From Acidobacteriota bacterium (lineage in GTDB: Bacteria; Acidobacteriota; Terriglobia; Terriglobales; Acidobacteriaceae), in the NCBI GenBank assembly GCA_003225555.1, contig QIAM01000017.1, forward strand, positions 1 to 64,000: a stretch of DNA of 64,000 bases, in the 5' to 3' direction. The position numbers were made by a program, and so were the translations under genes. The notes below the pieces were generated by a model. That model did not search any database and had not been told where the DNA came from. It worked only from the letters and a program-made list of their open reading frames with translations. Positions 52,482 to 62,263 of this stretch are shown one piece after another. Every line of letters starts with the position of its first letter. Positions within the stretch are counted from its first letter, which is position 1.

Positions 52482-52527
52482 GTAGAGACAGCCGCCTCGC
52501 CTGTCCGGCGAGGGCGAAGCCCAGCCG
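52482..52527 (+). repeat. Dispersed GACAGCC repeat, copy C4
   Basis: GTAGAGACAGCCGCCTCGCC start, identical to C3 except for one G/C change in the stem, then a shortened end GGCGAAGCCCAGCC. Just after the BNR-protein stop. Confidence 0.65.
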
Positions 52528-52560
52528 CACCCACCACGGCCCCACCCTGGGGCGACACCA

Positions 52561-52592
52561 AGCCACGACTCCACGAAGCCACGACTCCACGA
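52561..52592 (+). repeat. Two perfect 16-bp tandem repeats
   Basis: AGCCACGACTCCACGA twice in direct succession, between copy C4 and the OmpA gene. No coding role seen. Confidence 0.8.
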
Positions 52593-52708
52593 AACCGCAG
52601 GTGACCAAAGTGCCATCCCCACCTAGTCCCTCCTGTTCCTTTTCATCCCCACCCTCTTCGACGAAAATTAAGAAGGAAATCTGGAACTCCCTCAGACTGA
52701 GACTTCTT

Positions 52709-54331
52709 GTGAAAAACCTGGCTCTGGCCATTCTTGTGTCCGCTGCGGCGCTAGCGTCCGCGCAAACCCAAACCCCTGTTCCCACGACGGCAACCACGGT
52801 CTCGCGCACCACGAAAGCCATCCACTACCGCCTGCAAGGCGGACAGACCAAAGTCGACTTTCAGGGAACTGACCTGCTCCAGCGCGCCACCGGCGAAGCC
52901 AAGGTCGAAGGCAAGAAGACTAATTTCCAGATCGAGGTCAAGTTCCAGGGCCTCGAAGACGCCACCAAGTTTGGCCTCGAATACCTGACCTACGTCCTGT
53001 GGGCCGTGAGCCCGCAAGGACGCCCCGTAAATCTGGGTGAGGTCACCCTCGATCACGGGAACGCCCACGTCAAAGCCTTCACCGACCTGCAGAGCTTCGG
53101 AATGATCGTCACCGCCGAGCCCTACTTCGCCGTGTCCCAACCCGGCAACATGGTGGTCATGGAAAGTGCTCCCACCCTCGCGACTGGAACTGAGAACATT
53201 GAAGCCCGATACGAATTAGTTACTCGCGGCACTTATTCCTCGACCAACACCCACATTCAAGATGCGATCTTCGGTATCGACAGTAAGACCCCGCTTGAGC
53301 TCTTCGAAGCCCGCAACGCTTTACGCATCGCACACATCGCCTCCGCTGAAAGGTACGCTGCCGCGATCATCGCGAAAGCCAGCCAGCAGTTGATGCATGC
53401 GGAGGAGGTATACCGCCAGAAGCAGAACCGGGCGGCCGTCGAAGCGGCCGCGAAAGAGGCGACCCAGACTGCTGAAGAAGCCCGCATCATGTCAGTAAAA
53501 CAAAAGGCGGAAGAAGAAGCGCAAGCTGAAGCCAGGGCTCGCGAGGCCAAAGCCCGCGCCGACGCCGAAGCCGAAGGCAGGCGCCGTGCCGAAGCTGAGC
53601 AGGCTCGCGCTCAGGCCGAGCAAGCTCGCGCCCAGGCCGAACAAGCCAAGGCCGAAGCTGAGCGCATGAAGCAGGAAGCGCAAGCCGCCGCACAGCAAGC
53701 CGCCGCCGCAGCACAAGAAGCTGCGCGCCAAAAGGAAGAAGCCGAAAAAGCCAAGGCTGAAGCCGTAGCCCAGCAGCAAGTCCTGGCCGCTGAAACCGAC
53801 AAAGCCCGCGCCGCCGCCGCGCAATCCGAAAACCTGCGCCAGCAGGCCGAAAAAGAGAAGCAGGAACTCCGCGCCCGCCTGTTGCAGCAGCTCAACTCGA
53901 TTCTTTCCACCCGCGACTCCGCCCGCGGCCTGATCGCGAACATGTCCGACGTACTATTCCGCAGCGGCAGCTTCGAACTGCTTCCCGGAGCCCGCGAGCG
54001 CCTCGCCAAAGTTTCCGGCATCGTACTCGCCTATCCCAGCCTGCATTTGCAAGTCGAGGGACACACCGACAGCGTGGGCACCGACGAATACAACCAGCAA
54101 CTCTCCGAGCACCGCGCCCAGTCCGTCCGCGACTACCTCGTACAGCAGGGCATCAACCAGTATTCCATCGAGTCCCGTGGCTTCGGCAAGACCGAGCCCA
54201 TCGCCTCGAACGACACGCCCGAGGGCCGCCAGCAAAACCGGCGGGTGGAACTCGTGCTGAGCGGCGACGCCATCGGAAGCGCGATCGACGGGCCGGCACC
54301 CCAAACCACCTCCGCGAACTCTCACCAGTAG
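52709..54331 (+). CDS. OmpA-family protein with long Ala/Glu coiled coil
   Basis: 540 residues from GTG 52709 (MKNLALAILVSAAALASAQ), the signal-peptide start; a longer frame opens at 52601. After a beta-rich domain (RLQGGQTKVDFQGTDLLQ, EVKFQGLEDATKFGLEYLTYVLW) a 180-residue helical region rich in Ala, Glu, Gln and Lys (AEEEAQAEARAREA pattern) should form a coiled coil. The C-terminal OmpA domain has MSDVLFRSGSFELLPGARERLAKV, LQVEGHTDSVGTDEYNQQLSEHRA and SRGFGKTEPIASNDTPEGRQQNRRVE, the peptidoglycan-binding site. Probably tethers outer membrane to cell wall. Confidence 0.86.
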   Translation: MKNLALAILVSAAALASAQTQTPVPTTATTVSRTTKAIHYRLQGGQTKVDFQGTDLLQRATGEAKVEGKKTNFQIEVKFQGLEDATKFGLEYLTYVLWAVSPQGRPVNLGEVTLDHGNAHVKAFTDLQSFGMIVTAEPYFAVSQPGNMVVMESAPTLATGTENIEARYELVTRGTYSSTNTHIQDAIFGIDSKTPLELFEARNALRIAHIASAERYAAAIIAKASQQLMHAEEVYRQKQNRAAVEAAAKEATQTAEEARIMSVKQKAEEEAQAEARAREAKARADAEAEGRRRAEAEQARAQAEQARAQAEQAKAEAERMKQEAQAAAQQAAAAAQEAARQKEEAEKAKAEAVAQQQVLAAETDKARAAAAQSENLRQQAEKEKQELRARLLQQLNSILSTRDSARGLIANMSDVLFRSGSFELLPGARERLAKVSGIVLAYPSLHLQVEGHTDSVGTDEYNQQLSEHRAQSVRDYLVQQGINQYSIESRGFGKTEPIASNDTPEGRQQNRRVELVLSGDAIGSAIDGPAPQTTSANSHQ

Positions 54332-54449
54332 CAGGTTCGTCGCATTTGTCATCCTAAGGTCTATGCTCTCTGTGGACCGAAGGACTTATGTGTGACGTAT
54401 CACAGGCTGTCGTGACCGGAACGGCCGACGTCTGATCTTCAACTCTCTC

Positions 54450-56942
54450 TTACACACGTAGTTCCACTACGGTCGCCCCGGCGCCGCCTTCGTTCTGCGG
54501 AGGCTCTGCCACGGACTCTACGTGCGGGTGCTGCTGCAGAGCCTGCCGGAGCGCCTTGCGCAGGATGCCCATGCCGCTGCCGTGCACCACACGCACGCGG
54601 GGCAAGCCTGCCAGGAATGCGCGATCCACAAACCTCTCTACTTCGCGGGTGGCGTCGTCCACGGTTCGGCCGATCACGTTGATCTCGCTGGGGACGCTCG
54701 CACCTTCGTTTCCGAGCGACACGGAAATTCCTCGGGCTCGCGCCACCTTCAACGGAGAATCGGCGGCCCTGGCCAGTACCTCAGCAATTTCTTCGCGGGC
54801 GATCTTCATCTTCATCGAACCGACTTCCACCTCGAAGTGATGATCGCCGATTCTGCGTGTGATCCGCGCCGGTCGCCCGGTGGATTTGAGCTTCACGCTG
54901 TCGCCTTCAGAGATGTGCTTTACCAGCTGGGGCCGCGCATCCGGATCGTCTCGGTCGGCTCCGCTGGCGTGTGCGACGACCGTTGAATCGAACTGTTCGC
55001 GGAATTCGCGGCGTAGTTTGGCAATGCGCCGCTCGGCATCTTTGGAAAGCTTTTGTGCGGCGGCACGCTCCTGGACCGCATTCACCGCTTCGCGGGCGTG
55101 GTACTCGAAGTCGCGGAACACGCTTTCCAGCTTCTTCTCCATCTCGCGTACTTTGGCTTGCTGCTCTTTCCGGCCCTCCGCCGCGAGATGTGCCTTCTCG
55201 CGCTCCAGTTGCTGCTCGCGTGATTTCAGCCGCAGACGCTCCGCTTCAGCCTCCCGTAACTCGGCATGTAGCTTCTCTAGAAACAGTCCCACATCCCGCG
55301 CCTGGGCACCTCGCTGTGCACGCGCGCTCTCGATGATGGTTGGATTCAGCCCCAGCCTTTGTGCGATGTTGATTCCGGCGGACGCTCCGGGGACGCCGAC
55401 TTTCAACTCGTAGGTGGGCTGCAGAGTTCGTTCGTCGAAGCCTACTGCTGCATTGACTACGCCCGGATTGTTTGCGGCGTAGACCTTCAATGACGTGTGG
55501 TGCGTCGAGATCACACTCATGCAGCCGATATTGCGGAAGTGTCCCGCAATCGCGACGGCGAGCGCCGCGCCTTCTTCGGGATCGGTGGCTGAACCCAGTT
55601 CGTCGAGCAGGACCAGGGAATGATCGGTCGCGGTTCGCGAGATGAAATCGATATTGGTAACGTGAGCTGAGAAAGTTGAGAGATTCTGTTCGATCGATTG
55701 ATAGTCGCCAATGTCGGCCAGGACCGCGTCGAATACTGGGAGATCGGCGCGATCGGCGGGGACTGGGATTCCGGACTGGGCCATCAGGGCGAGCAGGCCT
55801 GCCGTCTTCAGGGTGAGGGTTTTGCCGCCGGTGTTGGGGCCGGTGATTACTACCTGGGAGCGGTCGGTTTCGAGTTCCATTGTCACAGGAACTATCGCTG
55901 TGCCCTTCAGTTTTAGATTGCGTTCTAAGAGGGGATGGCGGGCGTTGTGAAGAACCAGACGAGCTTTGCTCACCCCGGACGGGCGAATACGCCCGTCCCT
56001 ACGCGAGTTCTGCTGGTCTTCCGCAACCGTGCTTAGCTTTACTGCGACGCAGGTGTAGTCTTCGGCGAAGCGGGCTTTGGCGAACTGCAGTTCCAGCTCT
56101 GCCAGGACTTCGACGGCGGCTACGATTGGGTCGGCTTGCTTGCCGATGCGTTGGGTCATTTCCAGCAGGATGCGGTGAACTTCGGCCTGCTCGTCATCCA
56201 ACAGGCGCACCAGTTCATTGTTCTGTTCGATGGTTTCGAGGGGCTCCACGAAGACGGTCTGGCCGCTGGAACTTGCTCCGTGGACCACGCCTTGGACGCG
56301 GCGTTTCTGCTCGATCTTGATGGGGATGACAAAGCGTTCGCCGCGGATCGTGATCAACTCATCCTGGACGGCGCCGCCTTCGGAGAGGCGGCGGAGGTAT
56401 CCACGCAACGATTCTTGTACCGCCCGTCTTTGCTTTTCGATTTCGCGGCGAACGCGGGCCAGTTCGGGCGAGGCGTGGTCTTCCAACGTTCCGTGGGGCT
56501 GGATCTTGTTGCGGAAAAATCGCAGGAACTCGGTGAAATCGACGATTCGGTCGGATAGAGAGCGTACTCTTCGCCACTCCGATTTCATGTTGGCGGGCGG
56601 ATGCAAAGCGATCTCGCGCCACTCCGCGGCGCGATCGACCACTAGGACGACGTCGCTGATTTCGGTGGTTTCGAGAGCTGCGCCGGCGATGCGGGATTTC
56701 TCGATCGGCTTGCTGATTTCGATGAGGCCGGAAAACTCGAAGCGACCGCCGACGCGCCGGAATTCGCGAATTTCGCTCGCCAGCTCCTGCTGGCCTTCGA
56801 TCCAAGCATGATCGATGGAGGGCGTGAGTCCGGCAATGCGAGCCCGTCCCAGCGGAGAAGAGGTGTATGCGCGCAGGAGTTCGCGGACAGCGTCGAACTC
56901 GAGGACGGGTGCAGAGCTGTGAAGGAGAGGCTGGGGAGCCAT
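54450..56942 (-). CDS. mutS2: MutS2 endonuclease/ATPase
   Basis: 830 residues. Order: N-terminal lever part (LLHSSAPVLEFDAVRELLRAYT), the MutS core with Walker A ITGPNTGGKTLT at 367-378, Walker B-type LVLLDELGSATDPEEG and VISTHHTSLKVYA, a long helical clamp, and the C-terminal Smr endonuclease domain (PSEINVIGRTVDDATREVERFVD, VRVVHGSGMGILRKALRQALQQHP). MutS2 suppresses recombination and, in Bacillus, rescues collided ribosomes. Residues 314-323 (RRDGRIRPSG) are encoded by a 22-bp palindromic repeat inserted in frame just before the core domain. Confidence 0.95.
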   Translation of the reverse strand: MAPQPLLHSSAPVLEFDAVRELLRAYTSSPLGRARIAGLTPSIDHAWIEGQQELASEIREFRRVGGRFEFSGLIEISKPIEKSRIAGAALETTEISDVVLVVDRAAEWREIALHPPANMKSEWRRVRSLSDRIVDFTEFLRFFRNKIQPHGTLEDHASPELARVRREIEKQRRAVQESLRGYLRRLSEGGAVQDELITIRGERFVIPIKIEQKRRVQGVVHGASSSGQTVFVEPLETIEQNNELVRLLDDEQAEVHRILLEMTQRIGKQADPIVAAVEVLAELELQFAKARFAEDYTCVAVKLSTVAEDQQNSRRDGRIRPSGVSKARLVLHNARHPLLERNLKLKGTAIVPVTMELETDRSQVVITGPNTGGKTLTLKTAGLLALMAQSGIPVPADRADLPVFDAVLADIGDYQSIEQNLSTFSAHVTNIDFISRTATDHSLVLLDELGSATDPEEGAALAVAIAGHFRNIGCMSVISTHHTSLKVYAANNPGVVNAAVGFDERTLQPTYELKVGVPGASAGINIAQRLGLNPTIIESARAQRGAQARDVGLFLEKLHAELREAEAERLRLKSREQQLEREKAHLAAEGRKEQQAKVREMEKKLESVFRDFEYHAREAVNAVQERAAAQKLSKDAERRIAKLRREFREQFDSTVVAHASGADRDDPDARPQLVKHISEGDSVKLKSTGRPARITRRIGDHHFEVEVGSMKMKIAREEIAEVLARAADSPLKVARARGISVSLGNEGASVPSEINVIGRTVDDATREVERFVDRAFLAGLPRVRVVHGSGMGILRKALRQALQQHPHVESVAEPPQNEGGAGATVVELRV
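55977..55998. repeat. Palindromic dispersed repeat E inside mutS2
   Basis: GGACGGGCG-aata-CGCCCGTCC, a perfect 9-bp stem with a tetraloop. On the minus strand the flank reads AGGGACGGGCGTATTCGCCC, a sequence class that I know from intergenic repeats in many bacteria. It keeps the mutS2 frame open. Confidence 0.65.
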
Positions 56943-57014
56943 CTCAGGTATGTTACAAGAGCCGACGAACTAAGATGGATGTTGGTCGCGAGGTGCTGTG
57001 GGGGTCTAAGGGGT

Positions 57015-57060
57015 CGCCTCAGCGGCTAAAGCCGCGTCATCACGCCAGCTCTTTCAAAGC
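57015..57060 (+). repeat. Dispersed GGCTAAAGCC repeat, copy B3 (partial)
   Basis: CCTCAGCGGCTAAAGCCGCG followed by TCATCACGCC, matching B2 with one stem base pair changed in both arms. It lies between the histidine kinase stop and the mutS2 start. Confidence 0.55.
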
Positions 57061-57073
57061 AGTATCGAAATCA

Positions 57074-58825
57074 TCAGGCATTGGCCGCACCTGCTGCCTG
57101 GGCCACGGATTCACCAGCCGCGGGGAAACGCAGAACAAACAGCGCGCCGCCTGCGGGCTTGTTCTGGCAATTAATCTGGCCACCGTGCTCCTGAATGACG
57201 CCATAGACGGCGCTCAGACCGAGGCCTGTCCCCTGGCCGATCGGCTTGGTGGTATAGAAGGGATCGAACACACGCTGCGGTTCGCGCAATCCCGGTCCCG
57301 TATCGGAGAATTGCAGCACTGCTTCGTTGCCTAGGCGCTGTGCGGTTATTTGCAGCGTGCCTCCGCCGACTTCTGCAAGGGCGTCCATGGCGTTCTGTAC
57401 GATCTCGACGATGACCTGGAACAACTGGTTGGCATTCCCGACGACGCGGGGAAATTCCGGCTCGACAAAAATTTCGACTCGAATTCGGCCGCCGGGATGC
57501 TGCGACTCCTGCATCTGGGCACCACGGTGCAACAACACGCCCAAGTCCACCAGAGCCTTGTCTCCCGGCGCCTGGCGCGAGAAGCTTAACAGGTCGGAGA
57601 TCAGGTCGCGGGTGCGGCGCGCCTGGTTCACGATCTTCCGAACCAGCGCATCCTGTTCGGAAGTTAGACGCTCGCCGGACCACAGCTGCTCGGAATTTTC
57701 CATGATAGCGGCCAATGGCTGGTTGATTTCATGGGCCGCTCCTGCCACCAGTTGCCCGAGCGAAGCCAACTTTTCCTTCTGCACTAGGTGGCTCTGCAGC
57801 CGCTGCTGGTTCTCGAATCCGGCACGCGATTCCCCGAGAAGGTGCATTAACGCCTGATCCTGAATGTATTGTCGCAAGAAGGCAAATGCACCCAGCACCA
57901 GCATCGCGGCCAGCACTGTGAACAGACGAAACATGCGTGAAGGCTCCGGCGACGTATCTTCGAGGTACGCCCACAATCCCAGGACTGGCAACGACAAGAT
58001 GGCCAGCATCGCCATCTGTGGAAGGATGGTTCTCCATCTTGGGTCGGTCCGCGGTGTTTCAGCCTTCAAGTCCCACCCGCGTGCGGCCAGAGTGGTTGCC
58101 AGCAGCCATACCACGGCCCCGGTCAGCGGTACGTCATAGAGGCTGCCGGTGTAATAAGTACCTTTGAAGACGGCTTTATCGAGAAGCTGCGATCCTGCGG
58201 TGTACACGGATCCGGCAGCAAGAAAGTTGAGGTAGAGACGCTTCCAGGCCCCTGTGCTCGTCCATCCCGCGTAGGCCAGCACCAGCAGCAGCAATAAGTT
58301 CTCGAATTCATACAGCAGATCGTAATACCCATTGTAGGCGGGCACATTCAGGACGACGTACTGGTGAGGAAAGACGATGAAGGCGTACAGGAACAACCAC
58401 CAGACCAGCAGCATGAGAAAGTGCAGAGTGCTCAGATGAAAACGTGATTCGGTCCGCACCTGGTCTGGCCTCCAGGCAACCGCGGCGATCATCGGCACCA
58501 CGTGAAAGAACAGAATGATGTCGACGAAGTAGGGATCCGGGAGGTCCCGGCGAACTACGACCTCGTTGTAGGCCCATCCCCACTGGTTGACGACCCAGAG
58601 GGAAAAGCCGAAGGCCATCAACCCCCAGAAACTCCGCTCCATCCCGGGTCTTGAGATCGCATTCGCCAGCATCACGGCGGCCGCGGCCAGCATGATGATC
58701 ACGCCAAAAACATCACCAAACGCGGTCAGGCCAAAACTCTTATGCCCCGTCAGAGACACGACGGAGTAGGCCAGAGTGATGGCGGCCGCTGAGATAAACC
58801 AACGGTGGCGTCGGAACGGACTCAT
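57074..58825 (-). CDS. Multi-span membrane sensor histidine kinase
   Basis: 583 residues; ATG 58825 with GGAG five bases upstream. About nine hydrophobic helices lie between residues 10 and 318, with no periplasmic sensor domain, so the membrane block itself may sense. A dimerisation helix then carries H365 (AGAAHEINQPLAAIMENSEQ), followed by the N box EIVQNAMDAL, G1 FSDTGPGL and G2 GTGLGLSAVYGVIQEHGG. The AAHEINQPL type of H-box is common in orphan kinases of Acidobacteria and Myxococcota. No response regulator is adjacent. Confidence 0.9.
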   Translation of the reverse strand: MSPFRRHRWFISAAAITLAYSVVSLTGHKSFGLTAFGDVFGVIIMLAAAAVMLANAISRPGMERSFWGLMAFGFSLWVVNQWGWAYNEVVVRRDLPDPYFVDIILFFHVVPMIAAVAWRPDQVRTESRFHLSTLHFLMLLVWWLFLYAFIVFPHQYVVLNVPAYNGYYDLLYEFENLLLLLVLAYAGWTSTGAWKRLYLNFLAAGSVYTAGSQLLDKAVFKGTYYTGSLYDVPLTGAVVWLLATTLAARGWDLKAETPRTDPRWRTILPQMAMLAILSLPVLGLWAYLEDTSPEPSRMFRLFTVLAAMLVLGAFAFLRQYIQDQALMHLLGESRAGFENQQRLQSHLVQKEKLASLGQLVAGAAHEINQPLAAIMENSEQLWSGERLTSEQDALVRKIVNQARRTRDLISDLLSFSRQAPGDKALVDLGVLLHRGAQMQESQHPGGRIRVEIFVEPEFPRVVGNANQLFQVIVEIVQNAMDALAEVGGGTLQITAQRLGNEAVLQFSDTGPGLREPQRVFDPFYTTKPIGQGTGLGLSAVYGVIQEHGGQINCQNKPAGGALFVLRFPAAGESVAQAAGAANA

Positions 58826-58914
58826 CCGGCTCCAATCTTATGAGAGTTAACTAAAGATTCCGAGTACCGATTGGGAGGAGTTGAGTTACTTTAGTCACCC
58901 GCCGACTGGCGAAG

Positions 58915-59613
58915 TTAACTTACTTTCTCGGGCTGTCGGGTTAGAGGCAAGGGCATTGAGGCTGCCATCTTGGTGCCGAAATACTTTGCCCGGGCAAGAA
59001 GCAGCTTTTCGACTTCGCGCTCCTGCAGCGGTTGCTGCCTTCCGAGCAGATGCGTGACCAGGGCGATCTGGGCGAAGTGCTCGACGGTTTCCATCTTCAT
59101 ATAGGCGTGTTCGAGAGTATCGGCGTACGCAACGACGCCATGGTTGGACATGAGAATCGCGTCATAGTTCGGAACAAAAGGTTCTAGTGTACTGGCCAAC
59201 TCGGAGGTTCCCGGCGTGCCATATCGAGCCAGGGGTATGCATCCCAGGCCGATGACGACCTCGCAGACCAGCGGCTCGGTCAGCGGAATGCCCGCTGCCG
59301 CAAAGCCTGTGGCCGTGGGAGGATGGGCGTGCACAATCGCCTGGATGTCGGGCCGCAGGCGATAGATCAACAGGTGCATGCCGATCTCGCTGGTAACGTT
59401 TCTGCGGCCGGCCAGGCGCTCGCCCTCCTGATTCACGATGACCAAGTCGGCCGGACGCATCGCACCCTTGCTCAGGCAGGTGGGGGTGACCAGGATTTCG
59501 CCATTCTTCAGGCGGACCGAGAGGTTGCCGTCCATTGCCGCCACGAATCCGCGCCCGTGCAACATGCCCCCGTAGCGGACCATTTCATCCCTGTGTTTGC
59601 GTTCGGTAGACAT
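58915..59613 (-). CDS. Class II aldolase/adducin-family protein
   Basis: 232 residues from ATG 59613 (MSTERKHRDEMVRYG), with GAAGGAA upstream; the frame to 59694 adds unlike residues. AMDGNLSVRL (phosphate loop), IVHAHPPTATGFAAAG (two zinc histidines), LMSNHGVVAYADTLEHAYMKMETVEHFAQI (further His and catalytic region). The family includes L-fuculose-1-phosphate and L-ribulose-5-phosphate 4-epimerase-type enzymes; the substrate is probably a sugar phosphate or methylthioribulose phosphate. Confidence 0.88.
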   Translation of the reverse strand: MSTERKHRDEMVRYGGMLHGRGFVAAMDGNLSVRLKNGEILVTPTCLSKGAMRPADLVIVNQEGERLAGRRNVTSEIGMHLLIYRLRPDIQAIVHAHPPTATGFAAAGIPLTEPLVCEVVIGLGCIPLARYGTPGTSELASTLEPFVPNYDAILMSNHGVVAYADTLEHAYMKMETVEHFAQIALVTHLLGRQQPLQEREVEKLLLARAKYFGTKMAASMPLPLTRQPEKVS

Positions 59614-59782
59614 TAGTTCCTTCGGGGGGAGTGGCGGCGGTACGCAATATGGCAACCGAATAGTACCAGCACTTTCAACGATAGAACAACGCAAAAGAAG
59701 ATGAAAGTAGAGAAAAAAACGGTGGCGAATTGTATCCCGGACCGCGATCTTTCAGGGTTTGCAGTCCCTATAATCAGAAGGC

Positions 59783-60874
59783 GTGCTGGCTTCGGAATTC
59801 CACTACGAACTTCCCCAGGCACTCATCGCCCAGGAACCGCTTGCCGACCGGGAAGCGTCCCGAATGCTGCACCTGGAGCGCTCAACCGGGCGCTGGTCCG
59901 ACCACCAGTTCCGCGATTTTCCCGAGTTACTCCGTGCCGAGGACTTGGTGGTCTTCAACAACACACGGGTCTTTCCTGCCCGTCTCTATGGCCACCGTGC
60001 CGGGCTTAAGTCCCAACCCCTAAGCCCGAACAATCCCGCTGCCCGCGAGTTCTTGCGAGGACGCGTGGAGGTGTTGCTGACGCGGCAATGCTCGGAAGAT
60101 CCAAATGAATGGGAGTGCCTGGTACGGCCGGGGCGCAAGATTGGAGTGGGCGAGCACCTTTTCTTTGGAAGGAGCGACGAACTCCAGGCTGAGGTCGTGG
60201 GCCGCGGAGCCTTTGGCGAACGCCGCATTCGTTTTCTCCCGGTGAACGATTTCTTTGCGTGGGTCGAAAAGATCGGGCACGTGCCACTGCCCCCATACAT
60301 CTCACGCGCTGATTCGTCTACCGACCGGGAACGATACCAGACGGTGTACGCGCGAGAACGTGGGTCGGTTGCCGCCCCTACGGCCGGTCTTCACTTCACG
60401 TCCGAGATTCTTTCTCGAATGGCGCAACGTGGTATAGAGACCGCGCAGGTCACTTTGCATGTCGGTCGGGGAACCTTTCAGCCGGTTCGCAGTGAACGGG
60501 TGGAAGAACACAAGCTGCACTCGGAGCGTTTCTCCATCTCGCCGGAGGCAGCCGCAAAGATCAACCATGCGCTGGAAGGTACGCGACGCGTTATCGCCGT
60601 GGGCACCACCAGCGTTCGGACGCTCGAATATGCAGCCCAGCAAGGCGGCGGGAAGATTTCGCCAATGTCGGGAGAAGCGGACATCTTCATTTATCCGGGA
60701 TTTGAATTCCGGGTGGTGCGGGGAATGCTCACGAATTTCCACTTGCCGCAATCGACACTACTCATGCTGGTGAGTGCGTTTGGTGGCAAGGAGAATGTCC
60801 TTCGCGCCTACCAGCACGCGGTCTCTGAGCGATATCGTTTCTATTCTTACGGAGACTGCATGTTTCTGGAATAG
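59783..60874 (+). CDS. queA: tRNA preQ1(34) S-adenosylmethionine ribosyltransferase-isomerase
   Basis: 363 residues from GTG 59783 ([19 protein letters not shown]). QueA hallmarks: [89 protein letters not shown] and [18 protein letters not shown]. It transfers the ribosyl part of SAM to preQ1 in tRNA during queuosine synthesis. It is complete. No other que genes are nearby. Confidence 0.96.
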   Translation: MLASEFHYELPQALIAQEPLADREASRMLHLERSTGRWSDHQFRDFPELLRAEDLVVFNNTRVFPARLYGHRAGLKSQPLSPNNPAAREFLRGRVEVLLTRQCSEDPNEWECLVRPGRKIGVGEHLFFGRSDELQAEVVGRGAFGERRIRFLPVNDFFAWVEKIGHVPLPPYISRADSSTDRERYQTVYARERGSVAAPTAGLHFTSEILSRMAQRGIETAQVTLHVGRGTFQPVRSERVEEHKLHSERFSISPEAAAKINHALEGTRRVIAVGTTSVRTLEYAAQQGGGKISPMSGEADIFIYPGFEFRVVRGMLTNFHLPQSTLLMLVSAFGGKENVLRAYQHAVSERYRFYSYGDCMFLE

Positions 60875-60933
60875 ACGCATCTGACAGCGGCTGATCCTGC
60901 GCTATACTTCGTTCGGACTGAGAGGAAAGCATT

Positions 60934-61509
60934 ATGACCACCGTCGCGAAACAGGTGTCCATTCAGGACTTCGTTGCGGAGCTGCAGAAATTTCCCGAAG
61001 CCGCTTTCCGTGAGACTGAATCGATCCGCAGCTTCCTGCAGAACGTGCCGGTGAATGCCGACTCGCTGTCGCCCTATCTGACCTGGGACCGCCAGCACTA
61101 CACGCGAAACCTGATCGACAAGACTGCGCTCTACGAACTAGTCGCGATCTGCTGGGAAGTCGGGCAGGCCAGTTCCGTGCATAACCATCGCGATCAGAAC
61201 TGCTGGATGGCCGTCCCCATTGGACGCTTGCAAGTAGAAAACTTTCGCGTCTTGCACCAGGACCTGGAGGCAGGCCGCTGCCAGCTGGAGTCTGCCGACA
61301 CGGTGGAGATGAACGTCACTCATCCTTGCGCGGTCGATCCGCTGGAACCGGTGCACCGCGTACTGAACCCACGCCATTTCAACCAGCGTGCGGTCAGCCT
61401 GCACGTTTATTCGCGGCCCTTCGATACCTGCGTCGTCTACTCGCCGGAACAAGGTACCTGCGGAGAGATCCGGTTGCATTACACGACCGAATACGGAAAA
61501 CCGAAGTAA
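60934..61509 (+). CDS. Cysteine dioxygenase
   Basis: 191 residues; ATG 60934 with GAGAGGA upstream. The cupin iron ligands are H83 and H85 (SVHNHRDQNC) and H141 (EPVHRVLN). C90 and Y159 (LHVYSRPFDTC) correspond by spacing to the Cys-Tyr crosslink pair of mammalian cysteine dioxygenase. It oxidises L-cysteine to cysteine sulfinate with O2, a first step to taurine or sulfite. An isolated gene; same strand as queA and the downstream secreted protein. Confidence 0.93.
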   Translation: MTTVAKQVSIQDFVAELQKFPEAAFRETESIRSFLQNVPVNADSLSPYLTWDRQHYTRNLIDKTALYELVAICWEVGQASSVHNHRDQNCWMAVPIGRLQVENFRVLHQDLEAGRCQLESADTVEMNVTHPCAVDPLEPVHRVLNPRHFNQRAVSLHVYSRPFDTCVVYSPEQGTCGEIRLHYTTEYGKPK

Positions 61510-61584
61510 CTCCGAAAGTCCCCGGACAAGTGGTGATTAGCTCTCCTCTGAAGTAAGTTACAGAGTTCGGGGGGAGCAGGGAGC

Positions 61585-62235
61585 ATGAAGACAGCGATTG
61601 CATTGCTGCTGGCAGGTGCCGCGATAGCATCGGCCTATGCTTATTACCACAAAAGGTTTTCCCAACCGCAGGCGCAAACCACCGAGCAAAACGACGACGC
61701 AGAAGCGAAGCCTGAGGCTTCCAACGCGGACCAAGCCGGTACCGTCGACGGGCCGATAGTGCAGTGGATGAAGAAGGCGAACCCGCTGAAAAATTTGGGA
61801 GCCTCTGCACCTGCTCGAAAGCCACATCCCAGCGATCATGTTGCTCCATCCCCTGTGGGCACCAGCAGCGCCATTGTGCACAAGACGTTTGCCGTGGCCG
61901 CGACCACAAAGTTTTCCTTCGAGATTCCACCTCATGCCGCCAGCCCACAACTGCACGGAACGTATCGTTCGTTCCTGCAGCAGGGTGCAGCCCAATCCAG
62001 CGATGAGGACGCAAACGTCGACCTTCTGCTGATGAATGGCCGGCAATACGCGGACTTTCTCAAGCGACGTCCCGCCGACACGGTTTTCTCCGTCGACTCT
62101 TCCCATAATCAGGACGTTAATTTTGAACTTCCCGCCACCAGGGACCAACCGGTGCAGTATTACCTGGTCTTCCGCAACAGCTCCAGCAGCGCAGAAAAGA
62201 AGGTCGTCCAGGCAGATTTCCGGATCGATTTCTAG
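61585..62235 (+). CDS. Exported protein of unknown function
   Basis: 216 residues; ATG 61585 with a GGGAGC ribosome site. The signal peptide or anchor is MKTAIALLLAGAAIASAYAYY. A charged linker (TEQNDDAEAKPEA) precedes a C-terminal beta-domain (KFSFEIPPHAASPQLHGTY, VDLLLMNGRQYADFLK, PVQYYLVFRNSSSS) resembling the small beta-sandwich in acidobacterial extracytoplasmic proteins. Function unknown. It lies 28 bases before polA. Confidence 0.65.
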   Translation: MKTAIALLLAGAAIASAYAYYHKRFSQPQAQTTEQNDDAEAKPEASNADQAGTVDGPIVQWMKKANPLKNLGASAPARKPHPSDHVAPSPVGTSSAIVHKTFAVAATTKFSFEIPPHAASPQLHGTYRSFLQQGAAQSSDEDANVDLLLMNGRQYADFLKRRPADTVFSVDSSHNQDVNFELPATRDQPVQYYLVFRNSSSSAEKKVVQADFRIDF

Positions 62236-62263
62236 CTCTGCTCCTGCTGTTAAACTAGACAGG

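Noticed and set aside
52561-52592. Tandem 16-bp repeats as a CRISPR-like array
   Set aside because: Only two direct copies without spacers, and no cas genes in the window.
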